Shown here in pieces: positions 55,696-64,000 of a DNA stretch of 64,000 nt. This DNA comes from Zantedeschia hybrid cultivar (lineage: Eukaryota; Streptophyta; Magnoliopsida; Alismatales; Araceae), in the NCBI GenBank assembly GCA_030544215.1, contig JARZZO010000016.1, positions 35,672,001 through 35,736,000 of the forward strand. The letters are read 5' to 3'. The position numbers and the translations under genes were made by a program. The notes beneath the pieces were generated by a model. The model made no database searches, was not told the DNA's origin, and saw nothing but the letters and a program-made list of their open reading frames with translations. Each line of letters begins with the position of its first letter. Within the stretch, counting starts at the first letter, position 1.

Positions 55696-56239
55696 GACAG
55701 GTTCTTCCCTCCGTTTCTCCCATTCCACAAATTGGGATTTCTCCCCCAAAACGAACGAAAAGACAATGAAACTTAGGGGGAAAAGGAGGAGAACCTAACT
55801 ACCCATTAAAACACCCAATTTCTCATCTCATGCATTTAACATTTTCACCCCGAAAACACCCCTAAACCTGCTTCAAAGCGGGAAAACATGCTCTTTTAAT
55901 GAAATACAATGGGAATCGTCACCCTACCGGTTACTCGAACTCCTCCAAGCTCCAAGCCGCCCACCCGTCTCGCCACACGCGGCCGCCGGTACCGTTGAGG
56001 ACGTCGTTACTCCACCGGGACGTCGGCCGCCGTCCGGAGAGAAAACGCCGCGGAGGAGGTGGTGGTGGTAGTGGTGGGAGTTAGGAGGTCGATAGAGTGG
56101 AGGGGAAGACGAAATGGTGGGAGGAAAAGAAGGAGGGGGAAGAGGTGTCGCCGGAGCCGCCGGAGGAAGGGAGGAGAGAGAGAAGGAAAGAAGAAATGAG
56201 GGAAAGGAAGGAGGGTTCGCGGGGTAACCAGAAACTGGG

Positions 56240-56466
56240 TAAAATGCGTCGTGCACGCCCGACGTCTTTCAGATGACAAGACCGGGCCGTACACTGACAA
56301 GCCAGGGTTGTACTCTGAATGGCGTCGTCCATCCAAGACGCCATTCAGACGATATGACCGGGGCCGTACTCTCGCGACCCAAGGCCAGCCCACGTGGCAC
56401 AGCCTAAAATGCGTCTACATTGCTGGACGCCGTTTAAATCGCATCTCGCAGGCTTGACGCGAAACA
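56240..56466. repeat. GCGTC-N10-GACGC array in the solo LTR (4 copies)
   Basis: Copies start at about 56240, 56314, 56402 and 56434. The one at 56314-56348 is a perfect inverted repeat (arms CTGAATGGCGTC and GACGCCATTCAG). All spacers are 10 nt and unrelated. Confidence 0.85.
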
Positions 56467-57301
56467 GAACAGAGTCTCAGCCCCATCAGGGCCTGAACTA
56501 CGGGATCCGACCTCGAAAACTGACCCGATACCCGGATCCGAAAACCTCAATCCTTACACTACAAGCCGATGTGACTATATATAAATCTCGTTCATTTATT
56601 AATATAATTGCATAATATTCATTGTGTGTAAATCGTATTAATTATCGTCTCATAATGAAGTCTGTGAATATGTACGATAGTGATTAGATTATGATTTGAT
56701 CATACTAATGAGACTGATCATTTAAACACACATATTCTTAATCGTTCCTAGTCAGAGGATATCCGAGAAGGACATCAGACATCCAGTTAGATTAGTACAG
56801 ATTACTCCTGCTCATATGATGAGGGTGACTGATCTCATAAGTCACTTGTGTGGAGACACTAAGGCGAATATGTAGGTGCTCATTTGAGAATGAGTTTATT
56901 GAACTGATCCGACTGAATCGCTGGATGGTTTTGTACCTCACTGTCAACCAGCTTGATTCTATTGTCGCAGTTGCGTGGATGGTCCTCGGACCTGAGACAC
57001 CAAGGACACCTTGTCGGTAGACTTCTGTGCTTTGACCTTGGTTTATGAATCTCTAATCACGGGATTCTAAACAACCAAGGATTAGGTACAGCGGAATACC
57101 GTCGAAGGGAATTGAGTGTCAATAAGGAATCATTCGCTCTCGGTACTTAGAGAGAGAATGCTCTAGGAAGGATGCGCGGAAGTCCCTGTCCAGGGTAGGC
57201 GATAATATCGGGAAATGAGTTTTCCGATATTCATCAGCGGCATCCAAACCAAGTGAGTCGACCGGTTAGGGTTTGACAGTACGCCATACCCTGAGTTGAC
57301 T

Positions 57302-58105
57302 TTTGAGCATTGTACGAATGAAGGATTATATCTACGCGGTAACTGTCGGCGTAAAGGTTCCAAGAGTAGGTTACTTAACCCCGATACCTTCCGGGTTCAC
57401 GCGGTGTTGCTTGGCACCCAACGTGATCGGAGGCTCGGGCGAATTAGATGTGCGACATCAATTCGATTGATTAATTAATTAATAAAGAGTTATTAATTGA
57501 TTAATAAAGCCAATAAGGAGTTACTGGGCTTATTGGGCTATTAACCGTACTGGTAATTGGGCCTAGAGGGTCACACGCAAATGATTCTTAAGGCGATGGA
57601 TAAATAAGTGGGTTTTATATAAACCGATGGTTTTTATGAAAAACCGCGCGATTAATATAAAATATAGCGAACGAGTTGAGCAGGCCAAGCTGCTGCTAAC
57701 CCTAGCTGCCCCCTCCTCTGTTTCTCTCTCTCTCTGGCGTCCTAGACAGATCCGGATCCCCGGATCTGCTCCGCCGCTTCTCCGACTCCCGTTTGACGGG
57801 AAATCGTTCGCGCGTTGCGGCGATTGTTGTGGCGATCGGCGGAGGTTTCGTGGCTGCAAAGAACGAGGAACGTGAGGATATCCGTCGCGAAAAGGATCGC
57901 GTGGACTCCTCTAGATGTCGGGCCCTTGCGCGGCTTACGAATGTCGCACCGACGGAACCGAACGGTTGCGGATTCGAATCTGCACACGGTAAGACCTTGA
58001 TAATATGATTATCGGTTTTATTTATTTGAAACGGGAAAAATGGATCGTTGTTTTTATTTTATTTTCCGTTGCGTGAGTGATCCGGAGAAATTCGAGAACC
58101 CAACA
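57302..58105 (+). repeat. Right end of the copia composite, LTR-like
   Basis: A TATA-like TTTTATATAAACC near 57611, a CT-rich leader near 57717 and the end CCCAACA at 58105 suggest the 3' part of an LTR. The last 80 bases are the right terminal inverted repeat. Short frames here have no recognisable domain. Confidence 0.5.
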
Positions 58106-59119
58106 GATCCTTAGACAAGGATTCTACTGGCCAACCATGGAAGAAGACTGTGTAGGGTATGTTTGTAGGTGTACTAAGTGTCAACTTCATGCCGACGAGA
58201 TTCATTCCCCTGCATCTTCACTCCATCCTGTTTCCTCCCCATGGCCTTTCTCCATGTGGGCTTTCGACATCATTGGACCTCTCGGTGATCCTAATTCCGA
58301 CATTAAGCAGAAATTCTTCATTCTCACTGCAACGGAGTACTTCACCAATGGGTAGAAGTTGAAGCTTACACGGAAGTCAAAGCGTCTACCGTTTGCAAGT
58401 TTATTATGAAGAATATCATCACAAGATTCGGAATTCCAAGCACCATCGTCACTGACAATCGACCACAGTTCATATCACAAGAGTTGAAGGACTTCTGCAA
58501 CAGGTATAAAATTGCATTGCATCATTCGTCTCCATACTATCCACAAGGCAATGGCTAGGCAGAGGCAACTAATAAAACTTTGATAAAAATTATCAAGAAG
58601 ACGTGTAAATCTAACCGATACACAGACTGGCTGGAGAAATTGATGGAGGCTCTGTGCGCATACTGAACTTTAATCCGCACACCCACTGGGCAAACTCCAT
58701 ATTCTTTAACATTCGGAATGGAGGCGGTAGTTCCATACGAAGTCCTCATCCTGTCCTTAAGAGTACAGTTGAACAAGGAGTTTTTCATTGATGAGCATCG
58801 TTAAGTACTCCTGACTCAATTGGAATTCTTAGATGAGAAAATATGGTCAGCCGCTAATCACACGCGAGTATATCAGAACAGATTAGCACGTTTTTATCAA
58901 AAGAAAGTCATTGAGCGAAAATTCAAAGTTGGTGAAATGGTTGTTAAAAGAATCTTTGTAAAACCTAGTGGTCCACGTTCTAAGCTCTAACCCAATTGGG
59001 AAGGACCTTATATTATCTCGCATACTTTTCCTGGTAATGCCTATCACTTAGTTAATGCAGAAGGGCAAGAGTTAACTCATCCCTGGAATGGTCTCTATCT
59101 TAAGAAGTACTACCCTTAA
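58106..59119 (+). pseudogene. Integrase of Tat element 2, right part
   Basis: After GATCC the integrase continues as LRQGFYWPTMEEDC with the CTKC half of the zinc finger, then FDIIGPLG and the remaining core. It ends in LKKYYP with a stop at 59117-59119, as in element 1. TDNGPQF reads TDNRPQF here, and there are stops at about 58352, 58556, 58665 and 58801. Confidence 0.85.
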
Positions 59120-59997
59120 ATGAGTGTGTCGATCAGCATGGTGCAAGGACCAGTAGGGTCTGAAAATTCGAAAACTCAAATTTCCTTATTAGTCTTTGGT
59201 AATCTAACTCAAACACATTATTGCACACAAACACATTTGGTTCGTGAGTAACAAGAGATGCAAAGCCCGAAGAACGTCGAAAGCTTGACTAAGGGTGTAA
59301 AGTACAACTCATTCTTTTTAAAAGAAAACTTCTATTTTTACTTTCGGCCCACGATGTCGGAACGAGGCCTAGAATAGACTACCGAAAGTACCCGCCGTCT
59401 TAGTAGGAGGCCGTCATAAAAAAAGGAGGGGAGACCCGCCCCACAAAAAGCAAAAGAAAAAGCACGAAGGCAAAAAGTCAACAAAATCTAAAGGCCATTC
59501 AACATTACAAACGTTACATCGAAAGGCCATAAAATCAAATAAAAGGGAGCGCAAGGTCGATAAATACCCTGTGGAAGTGAAAATAACTGAACCCTAATAG
59601 ATAATAGGGTAAAGGAGGGACATCTTTTGGGTCTCCAGAACCCTCTCATGGGCTTTCTTGACTAATTCTTCCTTTCTTTCTAAAGAGGCATACTCCAAAC
59701 TTGAGGAATAGCTTAGGTTGACTAAAGGTCGGACCATCGAATGGGATCACGATCATGAACATAACTCAAGCACAATGAGTTTGGATTAGGTGGTTAAAAA
59801 ATGATTTGGGAATTAAGTTAATGAATAAATATACTCTTTTGATCCAAGTACCATGCTGGTCTTTAATTTATTTAGTTGATATCTTATTTCATTTCAATTT
59901 TTTTTTTGAAACCATAAAAAATTGAATATTTCAAAACCACAAAAAAGTGAATATTTCAAAACCACAAAAAATTGAATATTTCAAAACCAAAAAAATT
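59120..59997. other. Spacer between integrase and gene B pseudogene of element 2
   Basis: Its order matches the spacer of element 1 in the opposite sense, ending in a tandem AT-rich repeat at about 59895-60010. No coding sequence was recognised. Confidence 0.6.
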
Positions 59998-62624
59998 GAC
60001 TATTTCAATGCTTCGGCGCTTGTACTCTACCACTGAGAGTCGGACCTGAAGATTCTCCATCTGAGCCTGGTCTCGATCTCTCTCTTCAGTTAGAACCTCC
60101 AGCCGGACCTAGAGTCGTGAGAGCTCGCAAGGAAGATCGTCACTGGAGAGCCGTGACAACTATTCATCCAAAGCTCGGATACGTGCGGCGTCTGCCTGTG
60201 CTTGGTTTGCCATCCCTCGAGCCTGTTCCAACTCTGCCTCAGCTTGATGAAGAACTATGCGGAGAGCATCAATCTGTAGGAAGAAAGGCATTGTCATCCA
60301 AGTAAAAAATGAAGCTCGCCAAGTAAATGCAAGAAAGGAAGAAGCCAAGAATGAAGAATTACCTGGGCAATATGATCCTCCTCAGCCTGGGAGGCCTGTC
60401 GGATGGCCTGAGCCAGTTGGCCTCTCAAGTTGGTTACGAGGACCTCGTAAGCAGTAGTGCTAGACGATGAAGCTCCAGCGGAAGCAGAAGGAGGAGCAGC
60501 CTGGGTGTAAACGGCCCGTTGTACCAAGAGAATAACCATCAGCGGTTGAACGCTAAAACAACTTAATTAATAAAGTGAATATGCATAATTCATTCATACA
60601 TACTAGATCAAAAAGCTCTTTACGTACTTGCTCGAGCTGGGCCTCCGCATCATTGAGTTGGGCCCAGAGAGTGATGATTGTGGCATCGCGCGCATCCTGC
60701 GTATCAATACAAGACTTCCATTCATTCACAAATCTAAATGAAGATAATAATTAAAATGAAAGAAACATGAAAGCATACTTACATCAAGAGGACGGAGAAG
60801 TCACAACTGGTCGGCGTAATGCGCCCGGTATTGCTGGAGGTAGCCTTCGCTACTCTCCGCATTTCACTGTACCAGGACACCCCTGTGGTGCCAATCGTCA
60901 TACTGGTCGTGGAATTTGAGCCAGTCGGTGCGGGCTTGCTTCTCACGCATCGTCCGTCCGATCCCCTCCGTGACCTCTTCATCCACCCACTCTTGGTGGA
61001 GACCCAAGGTGCGCATGACCAGCCGTAGGCGAAGCAGCTCTACCTCATTGAGGCAGTGGACCCACACCTGGCGTCCATACCTCCCTCGACCGGCCATCAC
61101 CCAGGGCTGACCTGCTTCTCCCATGACCAGATACGGGCACCAAATCACCTGCACACATATAGGGTAGATACATTCATAATAGTAAATTGCATTTAATTTG
61201 TGAAAGATTGCATTTGATAAAATAAGATCAAATAAGCAAAATTGTATTTACTAGGAGTTCCGAGTAATCAAGGAATTGACGGTGGAGTGCCGTCAGCTGA
61301 TGGTGCTACGGAGCGGTGTCCACAATCGGTTGCCAATAGCGGGCCAACAGGACGGCATTGGGTCTTACAGCCTTCACACGGCCAAGAGGGAAGTAAAAGT
61401 AACTCTACACTTGCACACATGCATATAAAAGTTAGAAAAAGCATCACATCATAAGCATGCATTTACATAAACAATAATTAAAATGTTTTGTACCTGGAGA
61501 AATGGCGAGAAGCCGCTGATGGTAGTCTCACAGTCCAGTGTGAACGTGGAAAGATCAGTAAAGAGATGGGCCAGCAGGGCACACCCCAAGCATACTCATG
61601 AAGACGGTCCAAGTTGTCCAGCAAACTCAGGAAGCTACAATGGATGTGGTCACCCTTCGTGCTGAAGAGTAACCGACCAAAGAAGAATACAAGGAAGACC
61701 CTGAGCTATCTATCTACCTCCTCCTCCTGACTCTCATCCCTGCAGTATACTTCGGAAGCTGATCTAGCTAAACCGTCTCGGAAGGCCTCCGTGGACTCAT
61801 TTGGACGTCGTCTAGGGTCTACTATCCTAGTTCCCTCGCTACCTCTACTTTGGGCATGGTCCTCGACTCTCTATCTAAGCTGGAGACCTCGATGTCGAGG
61901 AGACTCTGCCAGCCCAAGGTAATCGGGGTATGTAACCCCACTCACTACTCGGCCCTTTGCGCGGAGGCCAGTAATCCTCGCTACGTCCTCCAGACTAGGG
62001 ACCATATGTCCCCAGGGCATTAGAAATGCCTTGCTCTTGGCATCCCAGCGCTCTCGTAAGACCTGCAACAATACAAGATCGAGCCAAAATGGCTCGATGT
62101 CTAGGATCTTGCTGAACCCCATCCGGCGTAGTCGCGCCTTCTAGAAGTCGGGCAAACCCTGGTATGCGCCGACGACTAGATCCCATGAGATTCTGGTCCT
62201 CATCGTCCTGCAAATAATTCAAGAATAGCATCAGATAATAAGCATTTAAAATCAATGTTCAAAATATTTTTGAATTAAATTCTGCCTTTTTGAATGGCGT
62301 CAGACCAGGTCGACGCCTTTTGAAAGGCGTCACCTGGTCTTGATGCCATTCATCCACAGATCCGAGGATCTGTGGACTCCTCTTCTTGGCTTGTTTTTCA
62401 AACAAAATACATCCCATCGAGGAGCTTACCAGAGGAGGGCCGGTCTTCGCCGCTTCTTCCTCACCTGCTACTGCAGGTGGAGCTTCTTCGGCGTCCAAAA
62501 ATGCCGCCGCCTCCGCTAAAACGACCGCCGTGGGAGGGGCTTCTTCAGGCACCTCCGCCCTTGCCGCGAGGGAGGCAAGTCGCCGGTGCTTCCCGTGGCC
62601 GCTCGAGCTCCCACCAGATTCCAT
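59998..62624 (-). pseudogene. Gene B copy of Tat element 2, broken
   Basis: The seven exons of gene B can be traced on the minus strand: 62624-62430, 62207-61494, 61410-61252, 61148-60783, 60696-60604, 60518-60363 and from 60273 down to about 59998. Exons 3 and 5 have exactly the lengths found in element 1. The plant mobile domain core reads RERWDAKSKAFLMPWGHMV. Defects include a stop in exon 2 (DF-stop-KARL), a stop at the second codon of exon 3, stops in exon 4, and loss of the acceptor AG before exons 3 and 6 (both AA). The C-terminal coiled coil is cut short. It keeps 31 bases in exon 4 that are missing in element 1. Confidence 0.85.
62290..62354 (-). repeat. GCGTC-N10-GACGC doublet in intron 1 of the gene B copy
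   Basis: Two copies are joined by GACGCCTTTTGAAAGGCGTC, in which the inner half-sites also stand 10 nt apart. The place and partly the spacers match the first doublet in gene B of element 1 (26596-26661). Confidence 0.85.
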
Positions 62625-62887
62625 GGTGGGTGAGATGGAGATTAGGGGAGATGGGCTCAGATTTTAGAGAGAGGGTGATGATGAGGATTAGTGGAGAAAA
62701 GAGAGGGCTTGTATGAAGCTTTAGGAAGAGAAAGGGGTTGCCGGGGCCGGAGAATGTCGCCGAAGCCGAAGAAGATCGTTGGGGAACGCCGGTTGTTGCC
62801 AGAGAAGGAAGAGAAAGAGGAGAGAGAAAGTGAGATGAGTGAATGAGGAAGGAAGGGCTCTGGCTCGCGCAGCCACTGTTTGGAAAG

Positions 62888-63230
62888 CTTGAAAGGCGTT
62901 GTGGAACAACGACGCTATTTAACGGCACATAAACTGAGGCGGCAAGATGAATTTTTAAAAATTCTTATACGCGTCACCAAACCGCGATGCTATTCAGATT
63001 AAACCGCCACTACAAATCAGAGCCGTACCACGAGAATTAGTTATATGCGTCCCTCAGACTCGACGCGTTTGAATGGATTAATTACACGAAATCTCTGAAA
63101 AATAGGAGAGAGAATTGAAAGGCGTCACCGGTACAAGACGCTATTTTGGTTCTTTTAAAGAATTAATTTTGAATGTCGGCAATTGATTAAGATTGAATGG
63201 CGTCTTTCTGTGTCGACGCGATTTGAATTA
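62888..63230 (-). repeat. GCGTC-N10-GACGC array between gene copies of element 2 (5 copies)
   Basis: Copies start at about 62888, 62963, 63041, 63114 and 63193, that is 73-79 bp apart. Three are exact; others show GCGTT or GATGC. The array corresponds to 25856-26200 in element 1, with the same number of copies. Confidence 0.85.
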
Positions 63231-63395
63231 ACTGAACCCGAAAGTTCATATTTTGAGGAAAAATCACATTTTTATTCAAGGACGAATTCCTAAAAATTGC
63301 AAAATATTAAGGAAGAATTTCTACTACATTAAGGACTGAATTCTTCATTGAAAACAAAATCAAAGTACATAAAGTTGGAAGATAAGAGAGAGTTT

Positions 63396-64000
63396 TCAAG
63401 GGAAAATCTTCTTAAGCTCCTTTACATATGATTTCCATAGTTCTTTATTGGCTTCATGAGGAAGTTTAACACAATGGGTGAAGCCGATATTCCACAGAGT
63501 TGCAATGAGTTTTGTAGCCTCGAAATCTTCGTCAGTACCTAATGCCTGTTTCTTAATTGGAGAAAGAGAAGATATTTATGGAAATTCATAGCGTGGTATA
63601 CCAAGTCGAGGATGACAACGATGTGGATTATAGAGAACGAACTCGATCGCCCTGATCAGTCGGAGCTCAGTGCCAGCACTATGGCGCACTCGAACTGCCT
63701 TCTCCATGAGAGCAGGTGGTGTGGATTCAAATCCAGTTCTGGACATAGTCTTGAAATAAGCGCGCTAGTCAGCTCGAGTCTTGAGGTTGGGCACACGATT
63801 GGTCATACTGTCGTTGAACTTCACAATATTAGCAATATGGAAGATAGGACTGCATTGATATGTCTGAGATATCCTTGGAACCTTCTCCTTGTTATGGTTG
63901 AATTTAAAGTGGAATTCTGTAGCATGCTACCATAAGGAGATTGACCTGTAGAAGCTATAGAGAGCCCACTGTAGAGATAAACTAGAACTGCTGTGCTGAT
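63396..64000 (-). pseudogene. Gene A copy of Tat element 2, partial and broken
   Basis: From the stop at 63396-63398 upward on the minus strand the text matches the C-terminus of gene A (TDEDFEATKLIATLWNIGF against SDEDYEAIQIIITLWNLGF). Further on it matches the part starting ISTALLAYLYSGLS, here ISTAVLVYLYSGLS. Frameshifts and stops lie between. It continues past the window edge; about the last 200 residues are covered. Confidence 0.8.

Larger units (their letters stand above)
54362..56558. mobile_element. Solo LTR of an unidentified element, 2.2 kb
   Basis: It begins TGTAACGACCC and ends AATCCTTACA. CTACA borders it on both sides (54357-54361 and 56559-56563), and the copy at 16819 shows the empty site. 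No coding domain is present, so this looks like an LTR left after recombination between two LTRs. Its sequence is unlike the Tat LTRs, yet it holds eleven GCGTC-N10-GACGC motifs. Confidence 0.75.
54340..57301 (+). repeat. 3' LTR of the copia element, split by a solo LTR
   Basis: It starts TGTTAGTCTTAGGTGGCC. The first 22 bases and the part from 56559 to 57301 match 16819-17578 in order. The right edge of the similarity is at GAGTTGACT. The true LTR end may have been lost, since the CGACAACA seen at 17584 is missing here. Confidence 0.7.
48721..58105 (+). mobile_element. Ty1/copia composite inserted in the integrase of Tat element 2
   Basis: GATCC occurs directly before (48716-48720) and after (58106-58110). 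The integrase of element 2 reads continuously if the insert and one GATCC are removed, as in the empty site of element 1. The outer ends are TGTTGGGTTCTCG and CGAGAACCCAACA. They form an imperfect inverted repeat of about 80 bp. Inside is a copia gag-pol (50949-54325). The LTR that follows it (54340 on) begins TGTTAGTC, not TGTTGGG, and no matching second LTR was found at the left. The insert therefore seems to be built from more than one element or rearranged. Confidence 0.8.
19563..64000 (+). mobile_element. Ty3/gypsy Tat-clade element 2, decayed, right end outside window
   Basis: The parts, in order, are: 5' LTR 19563-20857, leader 20858-21641, [element 1 inserted 21642-41225], rest of leader and gag from 41226, protease, reverse transcriptase, RNase H and a second (archaeal-type) RNase H to 48720, [copia composite 48721-58105], integrase to 59119, spacer, and two antisense genes (59998-64000+). 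The leader joins cleanly across element 1 when compared with the leader of element 1 itself. The pol frame joins cleanly across the GATCC duplication. The dual RNase H places it in the Tat clade. Every coding part has stops or frameshifts. Its 3' LTR must lie beyond 64000. Confidence 0.85.

Noticed and set aside
55924..56393. Ser/Pro-rich minus-strand frames in the solo LTR
   Set aside because: Low-complexity text over a purine-rich stretch, overlapping in all frames, with no domain.
19685..63230. CRISPR-like reading of the motif arrays
   Set aside because: The repeats are short inverted half-sites with a fixed 10-nt gap and irregular 65-95 bp steps, in a plant nuclear context. There are no identical direct repeats with unique spacers and no cas genes.

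Overview
This is nuclear DNA of a flowering plant. Almost all of it is a deeply nested stack of transposable elements: a plant L1-type LINE, a chromovirus-like Ty3/gypsy element, two Tat-clade Ty3/gypsy elements with dual RNase H, a Ty1/copia composite, a TRIM, a solo LTR and several MITE-like insertions. No gene can be assigned to a bacterium, organelle or virus, and no conserved host housekeeping gene was recognised. The species cannot be named from the sequence alone.

Layout. (1) 331-13561 is a decayed chromovirus-like Ty3/gypsy element. Its 5' LTR is split by a 6.6-kb LINE (466-7094, duplication ACTGTT), which itself carries two short inverted-repeat insertions. Its protease region carries a TRIM (8620-9215) with a Tourist-like MITE inside, and a 745-bp hAT-like insertion (9297-10041). 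(2) 13562-19562 is AT-rich intergenic sequence with microsatellites, one candidate GC-rich first exon on the minus strand, and a copia-type LTR fragment (16819-17584). (3) From 19563 to beyond the right edge lies Tat element 2 (plus strand, decayed). Its leader is interrupted by the younger Tat element 1 (21642-41225, minus strand, two 1322-bp LTRs differing at 8 sites). Its integrase is interrupted by a copia composite (48721-58105, duplication GATCC), which itself contains a 2.2-kb solo LTR (54362-56558, duplication CTACA).

Both Tat elements carry the same two genes between pol and the 3' LTR, antisense to gag-pol. Gene A is a DUF7745/plant-mobile-domain-like protein and gene B is a plant-mobile-domain protein with a coiled-coil tail. 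In element 1 both genes still look intact: gene A has two exons and gene B has seven, all junctions are phase 0 and all sites are GT-AG. In element 2 both are pseudogenes. Because the genes lie antisense to the genomic RNA, their introns would not be removed from it during retrotransposition.

The most unusual signal is a short inverted motif, GCGTC-N10-GACGC, flanked by A/T-rich arms (roughly TGAAA on the left, TTTCA on the right). I count about 47 copies in twelve groups. The spacer is 10 nt in every copy I counted, but its sequence is different nearly everywhere. The motifs sit in quasi-regular arrays (about 65-95 bp apart) upstream of TATA boxes in the Tat LTRs, upstream of genes A and B, in gene B intron 1, in the Tat leaders and in the unrelated solo LTR. 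They are absent from the coding regions I read. Homologous arrays keep arms and spacing while spacers diverge, which points to a constrained cis-acting site or hairpin. I know of no description of it.
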